Source: Lactobacillus sp. (GTDB lineage Bacteria > Bacillota > Bacilli > Lactobacillales > Lactobacillaceae). Taken from it: a stretch of DNA of 64,000 nucleotides. Position numbers and translations under genes: made by a program. A model generated the notes under the pieces. That model worked only from the letters and a program-made list of their open reading frames with translations, searched no databases and was not told the DNA's origin. Each line of letters opens with the position of its first letter. Positions within the stretch are counted from its first letter, which is position 1. Shown here one piece after another: positions 55,549 to 64,000 of the stretch. The stretch lies in contig JALCQM010000006.1 in assembly GCA_022651245.1 (NCBI GenBank), forward strand, positions 17,094-81,093. The letters are read 5' to 3'.

Positions 55549-55575
55549 GCGGCTAAAACAGCATTTACTGTGACA

Positions 55576-55635
55576 AAAGCGGCACCCCCTGCCAAACCCG
55601 CATTCGGGTTTCACGAGGGGTGCCGCTTGTTTTTT
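55576..55635. terminator. Terminator between converging tetR genes
   Basis: AAGCGGCACCCC pairs with GGGGTGCCGCTT; an inner AAACCCG/CGGGTTT hairpin fills the loop; GTTTTTT follows on the plus strand. Confidence 0.88.
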
Positions 55636-55638
55636 CAC

Positions 55639-56154
55639 CTACGCGGTGGTGAGACTTTGCAGCTGGTGGTCCAAAAATGCGACCAGCTGGGCGGCTGGCA
55701 CCTCAAGTGTGCCCGCCAACCAACTGGCGGCAACGCCCACCCCGCCGTTGACCGTGTACTGAACAGCTAAAGGCGGGCCAGCAATGACTTGACAGAAACC
55801 AGTCACGATCTGGTCGCGCACCGGGCCCGCCTGCGGACTGCGCCGGATCATCGCAAACAACGCCCGCTGTTGCTCAAGCGCGGCAACAAGACTGGCCAGC
55901 CAGTCTTGATAGGTGCCGTTGATTAAAGGCGGCGCTTGGGTCGTAAACTGCGTCATAAAAACCGAAACGCGCGCCGAAATCACTTGCCGTTGAAGATCGG
56001 CCACATCTTGATAATGCAAATAAAACGTTCCGCGGCCCACATCGGCTAACGTCGTCAATGCCGCGACGGTGATCTCATTCACCGGTTGCTGGCGTTCCAT
56101 GGCTAAAAAAGCTTGCTCGAGTGCCTCCCGCGTTTTCCGTACCCGCCGATCCAT
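55639..56154 (-). CDS. TetR/AcrR family regulator
   Basis: 171 residues from ATG 56154, seven bases after GGAGG; the longer frame covers the operator and is rejected. Helix-turn-helix ITVAALTTLADVGRGTFYLHYQD is clear. The C-terminal half is short. It is divergent from the GH2 gene, and the gap contains repeated GTTCATTAAT motifs. It probably controls itself and the glycosidase; the ligand is unknown. Confidence 0.88.
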   Translation of the reverse strand: MDRRVRKTREALEQAFLAMERQQPVNEITVAALTTLADVGRGTFYLHYQDVADLQRQVISARVSVFMTQFTTQAPPLINGTYQDWLASLVAALEQQRALFAMIRRSPQAGPVRDQIVTGFCQVIAGPPLAVQYTVNGGVGVAASWLAGTLEVPAAQLVAFLDHQLQSLTTA

Positions 56155-56166
56155 CACATGGCCTCC

Positions 56167-56281
56167 GTTCGTTAATTGACGGTTGTTCATTAATAACCAC
56201 ATTATACGCAGGATCAGTTTGTAAGACAACCCGCTAGTCGTACCTAATCTCGTTCATTAATAGACAGTCGTTCACTAACGG
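56167..56281. promoter_or_regulatory. Operator region: four GTTCRTTAAT-like motifs in two blocks
   Basis: GTTCGTTAAT 56167 and GTTCATTAAT 56185 form one block; GTTCATTAAT 56252 and GTTCACTAAC 56270 form a second. In both blocks the motifs are spaced 18 bases apart. The blocks flank the divergent starts of tetR and GH2, suggesting cooperative binding by the TetR protein. Confidence 0.65.
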
Positions 56282-56381
56282 ACCGTACCGCAACTCGTTA
56301 AAAATCTTTTAAAGCCGGTCGTCAACTGCTTGTACCGCATAGGCCAGCGGCTTACGCTTGAAGGTGAAAGCGGGTGACACA

Positions 56382-58124
56382 ATGATGACACAATGGGGGG
56401 CAACGCTCGACTCAGACCAACCCTTACCTGAATACCCACGACCACAACTCCGCCGCCGCAACTGGCGCAACTTGAACGGTCCCTGGGACTATGCGATCAC
56501 GTCTACAAAAACCGAGCCGGCGACTTGGGACGGCCAGATCATCGTGCCATTTTCCCCGGAAAGCCCCTTGTCTGGTGTGGCGAAAACGTTACAGCCTGAC
56601 CAGACCTTGTGGTATCAACGGGAGGTCACCTTACCGACCGTCCGCGGTGGTGAACACCTCTTGCTGCACTTTGGCGCTGTCGATCAATTCTGTCGCGTGT
56701 TCGTCAACCGTAAATTAGTGGGAGAACACGTCGGCGGCTACTGGCCGTTCACGTGTCACATTCCCGCCCGCTACCAAGGGCAAACCGTGACGGTGATCGT
56801 TGCGGTCCAAGACCACACGGACCAAGGCAGTCAAGCATACGGCAAACAGCGCCTGCAAAATGGCGGCATTTGGTACCCACCGCAAAGTGGGATCTGGCAA
56901 ACCGTGTGGCTGGAAGTCGTGCCCCAGACGTACATCACCGACCTCACAATCACGCCTGACTTGCCCTCCCAAAGTGTCACATTCACCATCGCCGTTAACC
57001 GCCTGGAAACCGCCGAGTTATTCATTCAAGTCAACGCCGGTGACCAAGTCGTCGCCGCGTGCGAAGCAGACAAGCGCCGCGTCACGCTACACTTGCCCAC
57101 CGTGCAGCCGTGGACGCCTGAGACCCCATTTTTATATGACGTCACCCTCACCTTAGGCAATGACCGGATCACGTCCTACTTTGGGATGCGCTCGTTTTCA
57201 CGCGGCCAAGATGCCGCCGGGCGGCCTGTGTTCTTGTTGAACGGCCAGCCGTATTACCAATCCGGCCTGCTCGATCAAGGCTACTGGAGTGATGGCTTCT
57301 ATACGGCGCCAAGCGATGAGGCGCTCACCAGCGAGCTGACCCAAGTCAAGGCCATGGGCTTTAATATGCTGCGCAAGCACGTCAAAATCGAGCCGCTACG
57401 GTGGTATTATCACTGCGACAAGCTAGGCCTTTTGGTGTGGCAAGATTGCGTCTCCGGCGGCGGTCCTTATTCTCCGGCCGTGAGTCAAGTTCTGCCGTTT
57501 ATCGGCATCACGCTAGCGGATACGCGACCAGGCTTTGGGCGGGAAGATCCGCAAGGCCAAGCCGCGTTTCGCCGCGACTTGCAGCGCACGCTCGGCTTGT
57601 TGAAAAATGCGGTCGCGCTTTGCACCTGGGTCCCGTTCAACGAGGGGTGGGGACAGTTTGCGACCCGGCAAATCGCCCAAACGATCGCGACTAACGATCC
57701 CAGCCGCCTCGTCGATCACGCTTCTGGCTGGCACGATCAAGGCGCCGGTGATTTCAAGTCTTGGCACATTTACTACAAGCATTTTCACCTGCAGCCAGAT
57801 CCCCACCAGCGCCTACAAGCCTTGACCGAGTTCGGCGGTTACAGCCTGCCGTGGCCTGACCACACGCAAGGCAAAGCGTTCGGCTACCGCTTCTACCACG
57901 ACCGCGGCAGCTTGACCAAGGCCTTGCGACGCCTGTATCAGCACCAAGTCGAACCCGCGATCGCCAAGGGGCTCGTCGCCAGCGTCTACACGCAAGTCAG
58001 CGACACCTTCGGCGAAGTCAACGGCCTGTGGACCTTCGACCGGCGCGTCTTAAAAGTCGACGCTGAGGCCATCCGTAAACTCAACGCCAGGCTACAAGCC
58101 GCCTTCATCCAAGCCCATGCCTAA
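56382..58124 (+). CDS. Glycoside hydrolase family 2 protein
   Basis: 580 residues from ATG 56382. Sugar-binding domain (RNLNGPWDYAIT, then WYQREVTLP), an immunoglobulin-like domain, and a TIM barrel. The acid/base is Glu421 in VPFNEGWGQF and the nucleophile Glu483 in LTEFGGYS, both intact. The family covers beta-galactosidase, beta-glucuronidase and beta-mannosidase; the short size and NEGWGQ form do not single one out. There is no signal peptide, so it acts inside the cell on imported oligosaccharides. It has no sugar transporter gene beside it. It is regulated by the divergent TetR. Confidence 0.9.
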   Translation: MMTQWGATLDSDQPLPEYPRPQLRRRNWRNLNGPWDYAITSTKTEPATWDGQIIVPFSPESPLSGVAKTLQPDQTLWYQREVTLPTVRGGEHLLLHFGAVDQFCRVFVNRKLVGEHVGGYWPFTCHIPARYQGQTVTVIVAVQDHTDQGSQAYGKQRLQNGGIWYPPQSGIWQTVWLEVVPQTYITDLTITPDLPSQSVTFTIAVNRLETAELFIQVNAGDQVVAACEADKRRVTLHLPTVQPWTPETPFLYDVTLTLGNDRITSYFGMRSFSRGQDAAGRPVFLLNGQPYYQSGLLDQGYWSDGFYTAPSDEALTSELTQVKAMGFNMLRKHVKIEPLRWYYHCDKLGLLVWQDCVSGGGPYSPAVSQVLPFIGITLADTRPGFGREDPQGQAAFRRDLQRTLGLLKNAVALCTWVPFNEGWGQFATRQIAQTIATNDPSRLVDHASGWHDQGAGDFKSWHIYYKHFHLQPDPHQRLQALTEFGGYSLPWPDHTQGKAFGYRFYHDRGSLTKALRRLYQHQVEPAIAKGLVASVYTQVSDTFGEVNGLWTFDRRVLKVDAEAIRKLNARLQAAFIQAHA

Positions 58125-58174
58125 CAAAAAGGCGCTACCAAGCCCCGAACATCGGGCGTTGGTAGGGCCTTTTC
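58125..58174. terminator. Terminator between GH2 and recO
   Basis: AAAAGGCGCTACCAA pairs with TTGGTAGGGCCTTTT, with an inner CGA/TCG hairpin. It lies between converging genes. Confidence 0.85.
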
Positions 58175-58181
58175 CATTGCG

Positions 58182-58949
58182 TCAGTCTTCAGGCGGTAGC
58201 CATTTTTGCATTTGGTCTAAGAACCGCTTGGCCTTGGGCTGGACGCCAACCATGTCGCGGTAGATTCGGTCTAAGACGCGGCGCAGCTCCGCTTTGGTGG
58301 CGGTGCTGACGCTGATGCTGTGCAATTGCGTTAACTCTAACACGGAGAAGCGGCGTAACAAATACATCGCCTTGGGTTGGACGCGGAAGCGATAATCATC
58401 GAGGTGCCAGTGTTCTTGGCACAAGACGCCGCCGTAGCGTTCGGAAAAATCCAGTGGCAAATCACTGCGCCCGTCCACCACGCACCCGGCCCATTGTGGC
58501 TGTACCCCGAAGGCCTGTAACAGTTGGACTTCAATGATGTTCGTCACGACAGCGGGGTCGAACCCATCATCGATCAGGGTCAAGGCTTGTTGCGCCGCCG
58601 CAAACCACCGCGGAATCGGCTCGCCGTCTGGATACGCCTGATCGATCAAGCTGAGAATATAGGTGGCGTAGGCGTTCAACGTGATGTCTGCGCTGATGGC
58701 TTGAAACTGCCGCACGTCTTTGAGCGCCGCCAGAAAACTCAAGCCGTCGCTGTTGACCGTCCCCACATACGTTGCCGCAGTGAAGGGTAAGATGCCCGCC
58801 GCCAACCGGAAGCCCGGCTTACGCGCCCGCTGCAACAAGAACATTTTCTTGCCGAAGCGATCCGTCAAGAGCTTGACCAACATATCCGATTCGCGATAGT
58901 TATGCCGCGCCAAGACCAATCCGGAAAACTCGGCGTTAGCCTTGGTCAT
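58182..58949 (-). CDS. recO: DNA repair protein RecO
   Basis: 255 residues. N-terminal OB-fold ([21 protein letters not shown]) and helical C-terminal half. The zinc motif of the family (C-x2-C ... C-x2-C) is altered here to C-x2-D ... C-x2-H (CVVDG, and LCQEHW), so zinc binding may be weaker or use other ligands. RecO loads RecA on SSB-coated DNA with RecR. The start overlaps the era stop (ATGA). Confidence 0.95.
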   Translation of the reverse strand: MTKANAEFSGLVLARHNYRESDMLVKLLTDRFGKKMFLLQRARKPGFRLAAGILPFTAATYVGTVNSDGLSFLAALKDVRQFQAISADITLNAYATYILSLIDQAYPDGEPIPRWFAAAQQALTLIDDGFDPAVVTNIIEVQLLQAFGVQPQWAGCVVDGRSDLPLDFSERYGGVLCQEHWHLDDYRFRVQPKAMYLLRRFSVLELTQLHSISVSTATKAELRRVLDRIYRDMVGVQPKAKRFLDQMQKWLPPED

Positions 58950-59848
58950 TTCAAGTCCCTGAGGTTATAGCCGAGGCTGCGCAGGTACTGGTTGTTGTCC
59001 CGCCAATTTTTTTGGACGCGGACCCACAACTTCAAGTTGACCCGGTCGCCCAGCAACAACTCGATCTCCCGGCGGGCGCGCGTCCCGATCTTCTTGAGCA
59101 TACTGCCGCCTTTGCCGATCACGATCGCTTTTTGCCCGTCACGCTCGACGATGATGTAGGCTTCAATGATCAGCTTGCCGGCGTCTGTCCGGTCCTTCAT
59201 GCGCTCGACTTGCACCGCCACCGAATGCGGGATCTCTTGGGAGGTCAGATGTAAGATCTGCTCGCGGATCAATTCCCCGACCACAAAATACTCCGGATGG
59301 TCCGTCAGCTGGTCTTCAGGATAATACTGCGGGCCTTCCGGCAGCTTGTCACTCAAGTCGGCCAACAGTTCCTCGACATTGTTGCCTTCCGTGGCCGAAA
59401 TCGGGAAGACCCCGGCAAAATCATGGGCCTGGCGATAGTGGTCGATGAACGGCAACAATTCATCCGGGTGGACCAAGTCGATTTTATTCACGACCAAATA
59501 CACCGGCTTGGTGACGTTGGCCAACTGGCTGAGGATGTACTGATCCCCAGCACCTGGCCGCTCGTCAGCAGGCACCATGAACAACACCGCGTCGACTTGG
59601 TTGAGCGTCGACAGTGCGGCGGTATCCATGTAATCGTCTAAGGCATTCTTCGGTTTATGGATCCCTGGGGTATCCACGAACACAATCTGCACGTCAGGCG
59701 TCGTGTAAATGCCGTTGATCTTATTACGCGTGGTTTGTGCTTTAGGGGACATGATCGCGATTTTCTCCCCTAAAACCCGGTTCATGAACGTCGACTTACC
59801 GACGTTCGGCCGGCCAATGATCGCAACAAATCCAGAATGATGAGTCAA
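58946..59848 (-). CDS. era: GTPase Era
   Basis: 300 residues from TTG 59848, seven bases after AAAGGAG. G1 [13 protein letters not shown]3 DTPGIHKPK and G4 VNKIDL are followed by a KH RNA-binding domain ([17 protein letters not shown]). It helps maturation of 16S rRNA and 30S assembly. The TTG overlaps the cdd stop codon (TTGA). The neighbours cdd and recO match the usual Firmicutes operon. Confidence 0.97.
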   Translation of the reverse strand: MTHHSGFVAIIGRPNVGKSTFMNRVLGEKIAIMSPKAQTTRNKINGIYTTPDVQIVFVDTPGIHKPKNALDDYMDTAALSTLNQVDAVLFMVPADERPGAGDQYILSQLANVTKPVYLVVNKIDLVHPDELLPFIDHYRQAHDFAGVFPISATEGNNVEELLADLSDKLPEGPQYYPEDQLTDHPEYFVVGELIREQILHLTSQEIPHSVAVQVERMKDRTDAGKLIIEAYIIVERDGQKAIVIGKGGSMLKKIGTRARREIELLLGDRVNLKLWVRVQKNWRDNNQYLRSLGYNLRDLK

Positions 59849-60234
59849 GTTAAATCTCCTTTGAGAAAAGCACCAGGCAACAGCGCGCCGACGGTCGTCT
59901 GCGTGGTGTCGCCACGTAAGTTAGTCAAATATACGGGGGTCGTTGGCGCGGCAAATTCGCTCAGCACCTGCCGGCACGCCCCACACGGGCTGATCGGCCC
60001 ATTGGTAGCGCCGATCACCGCCACGGCGACGACGTCTCGCGCCCCGGCCGCCACCGCCGCAAACACGGCGTTGCGCTCAGCACACATGCTTAGGCCATAG
60101 CTCGCGTTTTCGATATTGCACCCGGTGAAAATGCGCCCGTCTGCCGCCTGCACCGCTGCCCCAACGGCAAAGTGCGAATACGGCGCATAGGCTTGTTGGC
60201 GAGCCGTTTGGGCTGCCGCGATCAGTGCCTGCAT
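59845..60234 (-). CDS. cdd: Cytidine deaminase
   Basis: 129 residues, homotetrameric type. Zinc ligands and catalytic Glu are in [10 protein letters not shown] and [19 protein letters not shown] binds substrate. It turns cytidine and deoxycytidine into uridine forms for salvage. ATG 60234 lies six bases after AGGAGG; the adjacent ATG at 60237 is too close. Overlaps dgkA upstream and era downstream. Confidence 0.95.
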   Translation of the reverse strand: MQALIAAAQTARQQAYAPYSHFAVGAAVQAADGRIFTGCNIENASYGLSMCAERNAVFAAVAAGARDVVAVAVIGATNGPISPCGACRQVLSEFAAPTTPVYLTNLRGDTTQTTVGALLPGAFLKGDLT

Positions 60235-60641
60235 CATCGTCCTCCTGCTATTAACGCCCACACATGCGGGCCAAAAACGTACACGCCACAAGCCAGCGCA
60301 ATGACGGCGGCCAACAAAACCGCTCCGGCGGCCATGTCCTTGATCAGCTTGGCTTGCGGGTCATAATGTGGCCCGACCACGAGATCGACAAGGGCTTCGA
60401 CGATCGTGTTGGCGAGTTCAAATAAGAACACCAAGCAAATCGCGACCACGATCAACACCCAATCAAAGCGCGTCACCTGAAAGTACCACCCCGCCGCTAA
60501 CACCACGAGGGCCGCCATGAGTTCGCGGCGAAAGTTACCTTCGTGGTGCGTGACCGCCCGCAACCCGTCTAGCGCATGGCGCAAAGACGCGAGAAAATGG
60601 CGGTTCTTTTGGATGCGCTTATCGGGTGAGGCCATAAGCAT
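60234..60641 (-). CDS. dgkA: Diacylglycerol/undecaprenol kinase
   Basis: 135 residues. The catalytic segment [14 protein letters not shown] and [19 protein letters not shown] between three membrane helices define the DgkA family; Gram-positive members phosphorylate undecaprenol. Start is ATG 60641 or, six bases later, ATG 60635; neither has a strong ribosome site, and both lie inside the ybeY end, which suggests coupled translation. Confidence 0.93.
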   Translation of the reverse strand: MLMASPDKRIQKNRHFLASLRHALDGLRAVTHHEGNFRRELMAALVVLAAGWYFQVTRFDWVLIVVAICLVFLFELANTIVEALVDLVVGPHYDPQAKLIKDMAAGAVLLAAVIALACGVYVFGPHVWALIAGGR

Positions 60642-61077
60642 CCAGGATCTTTTCTTGCAGCGGGATCATGACCGCTTCGTCTTCAGGTTGGATGTGGTCA
60701 TAGCCATTCAGATGCAAGAACCCATGGACGACAGTATAACCGAGCTCGCGGTCAAACGAGTGGCCGTAATCTTCGGCCTGCAGCGCCACCTTGTCGGCAT
60801 CGATGAACAGATCGCCGATATTCTGCGGCAACCCCGGCACGTCAGGCAACTGGTCTTCACCGTCTTCGATGGCAAACGAGATCACGTCCGTCACGCGATC
60901 GGTATCGCGATACTCGCGGTTGATGCGCCGGATCTCTTCATCAGAAACCATCGTGATCGACATTTCGGTGTCGGCGGCCAAGTCGAGCTGTTCGCCGCAA
61001 AACGCCACCAACTTTTTCACTAAGGCCGTGTGTGCCGCATCGAGGCGGTGGTCGTCGTCATAAAATTCTAAATCCAT
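60619..61077 (-). CDS. ybeY: Endoribonuclease YbeY
   Basis: 152 residues. The zinc motif [16 protein letters not shown] (H-x3-H-x5-H) is intact, as is [14 protein letters not shown]. It takes part in 16S rRNA 3' processing and ribosome quality control. ATG 61077 overlaps the phoH stop. Overlaps dgkA by 23 bases. Confidence 0.95.
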   Translation of the reverse strand: MDLEFYDDDHRLDAAHTALVKKLVAFCGEQLDLAADTEMSITMVSDEEIRRINREYRDTDRVTDVISFAIEDGEDQLPDVPGLPQNIGDLFIDADKVALQAEDYGHSFDRELGYTVVHGFLHLNGYDHIQPEDEAVMIPLQEKILDAYGLTR

Positions 61078-62060
61078 CAGTCTTCCCCTTTGGTTAATTG
61101 CGCATCTGCGTCGCCATAAGCCTGAATGATCTTAGCGACGACCGGATGCCGGACCACATCTGCCGCCGAGAACTCGGTGAAGGCAATGTGGTCAATGTTG
61201 CGTAGCAAACGCCGCGCCTGGACCAAGCCAGACTTGGCGTTATGCGGTAAGTCAATTTGGGTGATATCCCCATTCACGATCATCTTCGAGCCAAAACCCA
61301 GTCGCGTCAGGAACATCTTCATCTGCGCTTGGGTGGTGTTTTGGGCTTCGTCTAAGATGGCGAAGGCGTTATCCAAGGTCCGCCCGCGCATGTAGGCCAA
61401 CGGCGCGATTTCGATCACGCCGCGGTCCATCAACCGGTCGGTATGCTCTTTGCCTAACACAGCGTATAAGGCATCATAAACCGGCCGCAGATACGGGTCG
61501 ACTTTTTCCTTCAAGTCCCCAGGCAAAAAGCCCAGTGACTCGCCGGCTTCGACGGCGGGCCGAGTCAAAATAATCTTGTCCACTTCGCCGGCCTTCATCG
61601 CCGCCACGGCCATCACGACGGCTAAATAAGTCTTCCCCGTCCCAGCCGGGCCGATCCCGAACGTGATGTCGTTGTGGCGAATCATATTGATATATTGCCG
61701 CTGACCAAAATTCTTGACCCGGATTGGCGCCCCTTTGGCGTCTTTGATCAAAGTCTCCGAATACATCTCAGCGAAGTACTCTAAGGTACCGCGCTTGGCC
61801 ATGGTCAAAGCGCTGGCAATGTCAGGCCCTGAAAGTTTGATTCCTTGTTGTAACAGCTGCTGGATCTGCAACAAAAGCTGGTAAGCCAAACTCGTGGCTG
61901 CTGAGTCGCCTTTTAGGCGCAGTTCTTGACCGAAGGGGGCGATGGTGACCCCCAAGCCTTCTTCGATCATCTTGAAATACTGGTCGTTGATTCCTGCCAT
62001 CGTGATCGCCTCTTCAGGGCTGGATAGCAAGAATGTCTTATCGGTGGTATTTTGAGCCAA
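61077..62060 (-). CDS. phoH: PhoH family ATPase
   Basis: 327 residues from TTG 62060, nine bases after GAGGAGG. Walker A is [15 protein letters not shown], Walker [16 protein letters not shown], and the KH-like N-terminal domain is present. PhoH-like proteins are predicted RNA helicases linked to ybeY. The operon phoH-ybeY-dgkA-cdd-era-recO overlaps or abuts at each junction. Confidence 0.94.
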   Translation of the reverse strand: MAQNTTDKTFLLSSPEEAITMAGINDQYFKMIEEGLGVTIAPFGQELRLKGDSAATSLAYQLLLQIQQLLQQGIKLSGPDIASALTMAKRGTLEYFAEMYSETLIKDAKGAPIRVKNFGQRQYINMIRHNDITFGIGPAGTGKTYLAVVMAVAAMKAGEVDKIILTRPAVEAGESLGFLPGDLKEKVDPYLRPVYDALYAVLGKEHTDRLMDRGVIEIAPLAYMRGRTLDNAFAILDEAQNTTQAQMKMFLTRLGFGSKMIVNGDITQIDLPHNAKSGLVQARRLLRNIDHIAFTEFSAADVVRHPVVAKIIQAYGDADAQLTKGED

Positions 62061-62138
62061 ATATTTTGGCCTCCTCTGAAATAGTCGTATGCGTTTAGTT
62101 TACCATACCCGGTGCGTTGAGGGGACTTAGCAGGCACC

Positions 62139-62166
62139 AAAAAAGCCGCCCACAGGCGACTTTTTC
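62139..62166 (-). terminator. Terminator after yqeY
   Basis: Minus strand: AGTCGCC-TGTG-GGCGGCT followed by TTTTTT. It separates rpsU-yqeY from phoH. Confidence 0.85.
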
Positions 62167-62610
62167 TTAGCTAAGTTTTGCTTTGACGATGCGGTTGACG
62201 ATTCCGCCATCCGCTTGACCCTTCACCTGAGGCATCAGAGTCTTCATCACCTTGCCAAAATCCGCCTTACCGGTCGCACCGGTCTCTTGGATCACAGAAT
62301 CGACCAATGACGCAACTTGAGCTTCGGTCAATTGCGCCGGGAGATAACTCTCGACGATCTTGATCTCACCTTCCGTTTGCGCCACGAGGTCATCTCGACC
62401 GCCAGCCTTGAACTCCGCAAGGCTTTCCTTGCGTTGCTTCAATTCCGAGGCTAAGACACTCTTCTCGTCTGATTCCGTTAAGTCATGTCCCAGTGCGATC
62501 TGCTTGTTTTGCACAGCAGCCTTTAACATCCGGACCACGCTCAAGGTCTCTTTGTCCTTGGCCTTCATCGCGGCTTTCATCTGAGCGTTAAGCTCATCCA
62601 TTAGCGCCAT
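62167..62610 (-). CDS. yqeY: GatB/YqeY domain protein
   Basis: 147 residues. Segments RMLKAAVQNKQIALG, AELKQRKESLAEFKAGGRDDL and the C-terminal GKVMKTLMPQVKGQADGGIVN are characteristic. It resembles the tail domain of GatB that touches tRNA; the actual role is not known. ATG 62610 follows AAAGGA. It lies directly after rpsU, as in most Firmicutes. Confidence 0.95.
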   Translation of the reverse strand: MALMDELNAQMKAAMKAKDKETLSVVRMLKAAVQNKQIALGHDLTESDEKSVLASELKQRKESLAEFKAGGRDDLVAQTEGEIKIVESYLPAQLTEAQVASLVDSVIQETGATGKADFGKVMKTLMPQVKGQADGGIVNRIVKAKLS

Positions 62611-62629
62611 AATTCACCAAGTCCTTTAA

Positions 62630-62812
62630 CTAAAACTTACGCTTCTTACGCTTACGTGCAGCTTCTGACTTCAGCTTACGCTTAACGCTCGGCTTCTCGT
62701 AGAATTCACGCTTACGGTATTCGGACAAGGTACCTGCCTTAGATACGGTGCGCTTGAAGCGCCGAAGAGCATCATCGAGAGATTCGTTTTTCTTAACGAC
62801 CGTCTTTGCCAT
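62630..62812 (-). CDS. rpsU: 30S ribosomal protein S21
   Basis: 60 residues, [20 protein letters not shown], with the Lys/Arg-rich C-terminus. Start ATG 62812 follows GGAGGGA; the longer frame is not the usual N-terminus. In many bacteria rpsU is upstream of dnaG-rpoD; here it heads the yqeY operon. Confidence 0.98.
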   Translation of the reverse strand: MAKTVVKKNESLDDALRRFKRTVSKAGTLSEYRKREFYEKPSVKRKLKSEAARKRKKRKF

Positions 62813-62877
62813 ATGATATCCCTCCCTCCGACACTGTGTAACCACTGACAGATATCTTACGCCAACAGTTCTAAGCT

Positions 62878-62906
62878 ATTATACCGGACTAAAAAAACCG
62901 CGTCAA
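62878..62906 (-). promoter_or_regulatory. Promoter of rpsU-yqeY
   Basis: Minus strand: TTGACG, exactly 17 bases, TATAAT. The leader is about 60 bases. Confidence 0.9.
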
Positions 62907-62965
62907 TAAGGTGCGAGTGATTTATGTCAAAAGTTTCCCTTATCCCGAAATCCCCGCCAATGTGC

Positions 62966-62971
62966 TATGAT
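62966..62971 (+). promoter_or_regulatory. -10 element (TATGAT) of ppsR
   Basis: TATGAT 34 bases before the ATG at 63005; the -35 box is weak. Confidence 0.45.
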
Positions 62972-63004
62972 AGCGTTAAATCTGCAGAACTTGGAGGCCT
63001 TTCG

Positions 63005-63826
63005 ATGACTCAAGAGCTGAACTTCTACATTATTTCCGACTCGATTGGTGAAACTGGTTTGAAACTTGCCCAAGCGATCGCCGCGCAATACGAAAACATT
63101 GCCCCGCGCTATTCACGCGTCCCTTTTGTCCACACGGAAGCCAAACTGACGGCCACGATCGATGCGGCCAAGGCTGACGACGCCGTGGTGATCGCCACCT
63201 TGGTCACTCCAGGGCTTGGCCAATACGCCCGCGAATATGCACGCCAACAAGGGGTGGCGCTGACCGACGTCATGACCCCGCTGCTCAAGGCCGCTAGCGC
63301 CAAGACCCACGCCGAACCTAGCGGCATCGCCGGGGCGGTCCATAACCTCAACGCGCGCTACTTTGATCGGATCTCTGCGATGGAATTTGCGGTGTTATAT
63401 GACGATGGGAAGGACCCCAAAGGCTTCTTAGAAGCCGATATCGTCTTGCTTGGGGTGTCGCGGACCAGTAAAACGCCACTATCGCTGTTCCTCGCCAACC
63501 GTAACCTGAAAGTGGCCAACTTGCCGCTCGTGCCCAACGCTCACATCCCAGACGAGATCTGGAAAGTCGATCCCCACAAGATCTTCGGCTTGACGACTGA
63601 CGCCTCTGTGTTGATGGAATTCCGCCGCCAGCGGATGATCGCCTACGGGTTGAACCCCGATACCGCTTATTCTGCACGTGAACAAGTCGCCCAAGAGCTC
63701 AAGTTCGCCGACGACTTGTACAAAAAAATCGGCTGCGAAGTGATCAACACCGCCCAGCGCTCGATCGAAGAAACCGCCACGCTGATCCTAGAAAAACTGG
63801 GCTTCGACGAATTCGATAACCAGTAG
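63005..63826 (+). CDS. PPSR family (DUF299) pyruvate, phosphate dikinase regulatory protein-like
   Basis: 273 residues from ATG 63005, preceded by TTGGAGG. N-terminus FYIISDSIGETGLKLAQA and the phosphate-binding loop LLGVSRTSKTPLSLFLA are family hallmarks. These proteins phosphorylate and dephosphorylate a Thr of pyruvate, phosphate dikinase or PEP synthase. No such target is in this window. A B. subtilis relative, YqfL, also lies near recO-glyQS, so the position fits. Divergent from rpsU. Confidence 0.9.
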   Translation: MTQELNFYIISDSIGETGLKLAQAIAAQYENIAPRYSRVPFVHTEAKLTATIDAAKADDAVVIATLVTPGLGQYAREYARQQGVALTDVMTPLLKAASAKTHAEPSGIAGAVHNLNARYFDRISAMEFAVLYDDGKDPKGFLEADIVLLGVSRTSKTPLSLFLANRNLKVANLPLVPNAHIPDEIWKVDPHKIFGLTTDASVLMEFRRQRMIAYGLNPDTAYSAREQVAQELKFADDLYKKIGCEVINTAQRSIEETATLILEKLGFDEFDNQ

Positions 63827-63895
63827 GAGGCTGAGACATAAAGCGGGTTTAGCCCAAAATACAAGTGCCCCTGTGCCACGCTTTGCACTATGCCC

Positions 63896-64000
63896 TGTCA
63901 AGTTGACAGATGAAATAATATAAAATTTTGTCTGTTTCTAAGCGGCTTCACCCCAGTATTCATCTGGGGTGAGGCCGTTTCTTTGTGCCGACCGATTGTG
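63896..64000 (-). mobile_element. End of an insertion sequence, IS3-like, cut by window edge
   Basis: The proposed end begins TGTCAAGTTGACAG at 63896, followed by about 40 bases and the last codons of a transposase on the minus strand. Only the 3' end is in the window, so the second end and target duplication cannot be checked. Confidence 0.55.
63938..64000 (-). CDS. IS3-family transposase, C-terminal 20 residues only
   Basis: The minus frame reads HNRSAQRNGLTPDEYWGEAA and then TAG at 63938-63940. The segment NGLTPDEY followed by a short Ala-rich end is the usual finish of IS3/IS150 OrfB integrases (compare NGLSPVEYR). The 3' coding end contains a strong hairpin (TTCACCCCAG / CTGGGGTGAGG). 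Too little is visible to name the element. Confidence 0.6.
   Translation of the reverse strand, partial: HNRSAQRNGLTPDEYWGEAA

Noticed and set aside
1..64000. tRNA or rRNA genes
   Set aside because: GTTCGA-type T-loop strings were seen only inside coding regions or T-box leaders, with no cloverleaf around them.

Overview
The window is chromosomal DNA from a GC-rich member of the Lactobacillaceae, most like the Lacticaseibacillus group. The evidence is a mevalonate (not MEP) isoprenoid pathway, RexA/RexB-type AddAB, a C69 dipeptidase, T-box leaders on amino-acid genes, and Firmicutes gene orders: dinG-ypmB(tseB)-aspB-asnS-dnaD-nth, rpsU-yqeY-phoH-ybeY-dgkA-cdd-era-recO and glyQS-dnaG-rpoD. 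Genus is an inference; no rRNA or tRNA gene was seen.

Layout. 1-2.4 kb: the N-terminal part of rqcH (minus strand), then a DegV protein. 2.4-11.4 kb: a NUDIX hydrolase and a T-box-controlled histidine operon, hisZ-G-D-[repeat array A]-B-H-A-F-I-[repeat array B]-C, with no hisE. 11.4-16.5 kb: a Cof-type HAD phosphatase, a membrane protein, an aldA-like aldehyde dehydrogenase broken by one stop codon, a small hypothetical gene, and a self-regulated padR/membrane-protein pair. 16.5-16.8 kb: a gene-free gap holding a 28-bp site that matches Bacillus subtilis dif at 26 of 28 positions. 16.8-31.6 kb (minus): comEB, nth, dnaD, asnS, aspB, tseB, dinG, addA, addB. 31.7-34.7 kb (plus): mvaK1-mvaD-fni, without mvaK2. 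34.7-46.2 kb: aspA, rsmF, membrane and methyltransferase genes, sufT-like, 4-OT, pepD-like dipeptidase, nif3/trmK, rpoD and dnaG. 46.2-46.8 kb: repeat array C. 46.8-50 kb: glyS and glyQ under a second T-box. 50-58.1 kb: an accessory block (LOG protein, HAD, MMPL transporter with a divergent TetR, a second TetR divergent from a GH2 glycosidase). 58.2-62.8 kb: recO, era, cdd, dgkA, ybeY, phoH, yqeY, rpsU. 63-64 kb: ppsR-like gene and the end of an IS3-type element.

Main points. Three arrays hold 11 full units and one partial unit of a repeat of about 125 bp. Each unit folds into one long interrupted hairpin. The arm sequences differ between units, but both arms change together, so pairing is kept. 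Arrays A and C start at the base after a TAA stop; array B starts inside hisI and supplies its C-terminal codons. The dif-like site coincides with a switch in gene direction: 17 of 18 genes to its left run rightward and most to its right run leftward, as expected at a replication terminus. Endonuclease III has no cysteine at all and AddB lacks its iron-sulphur ligands, which suggests DNA repair that does not depend on iron. The his and mevalonate clusters each lack one enzyme gene normally present (hisE, mvaK2).
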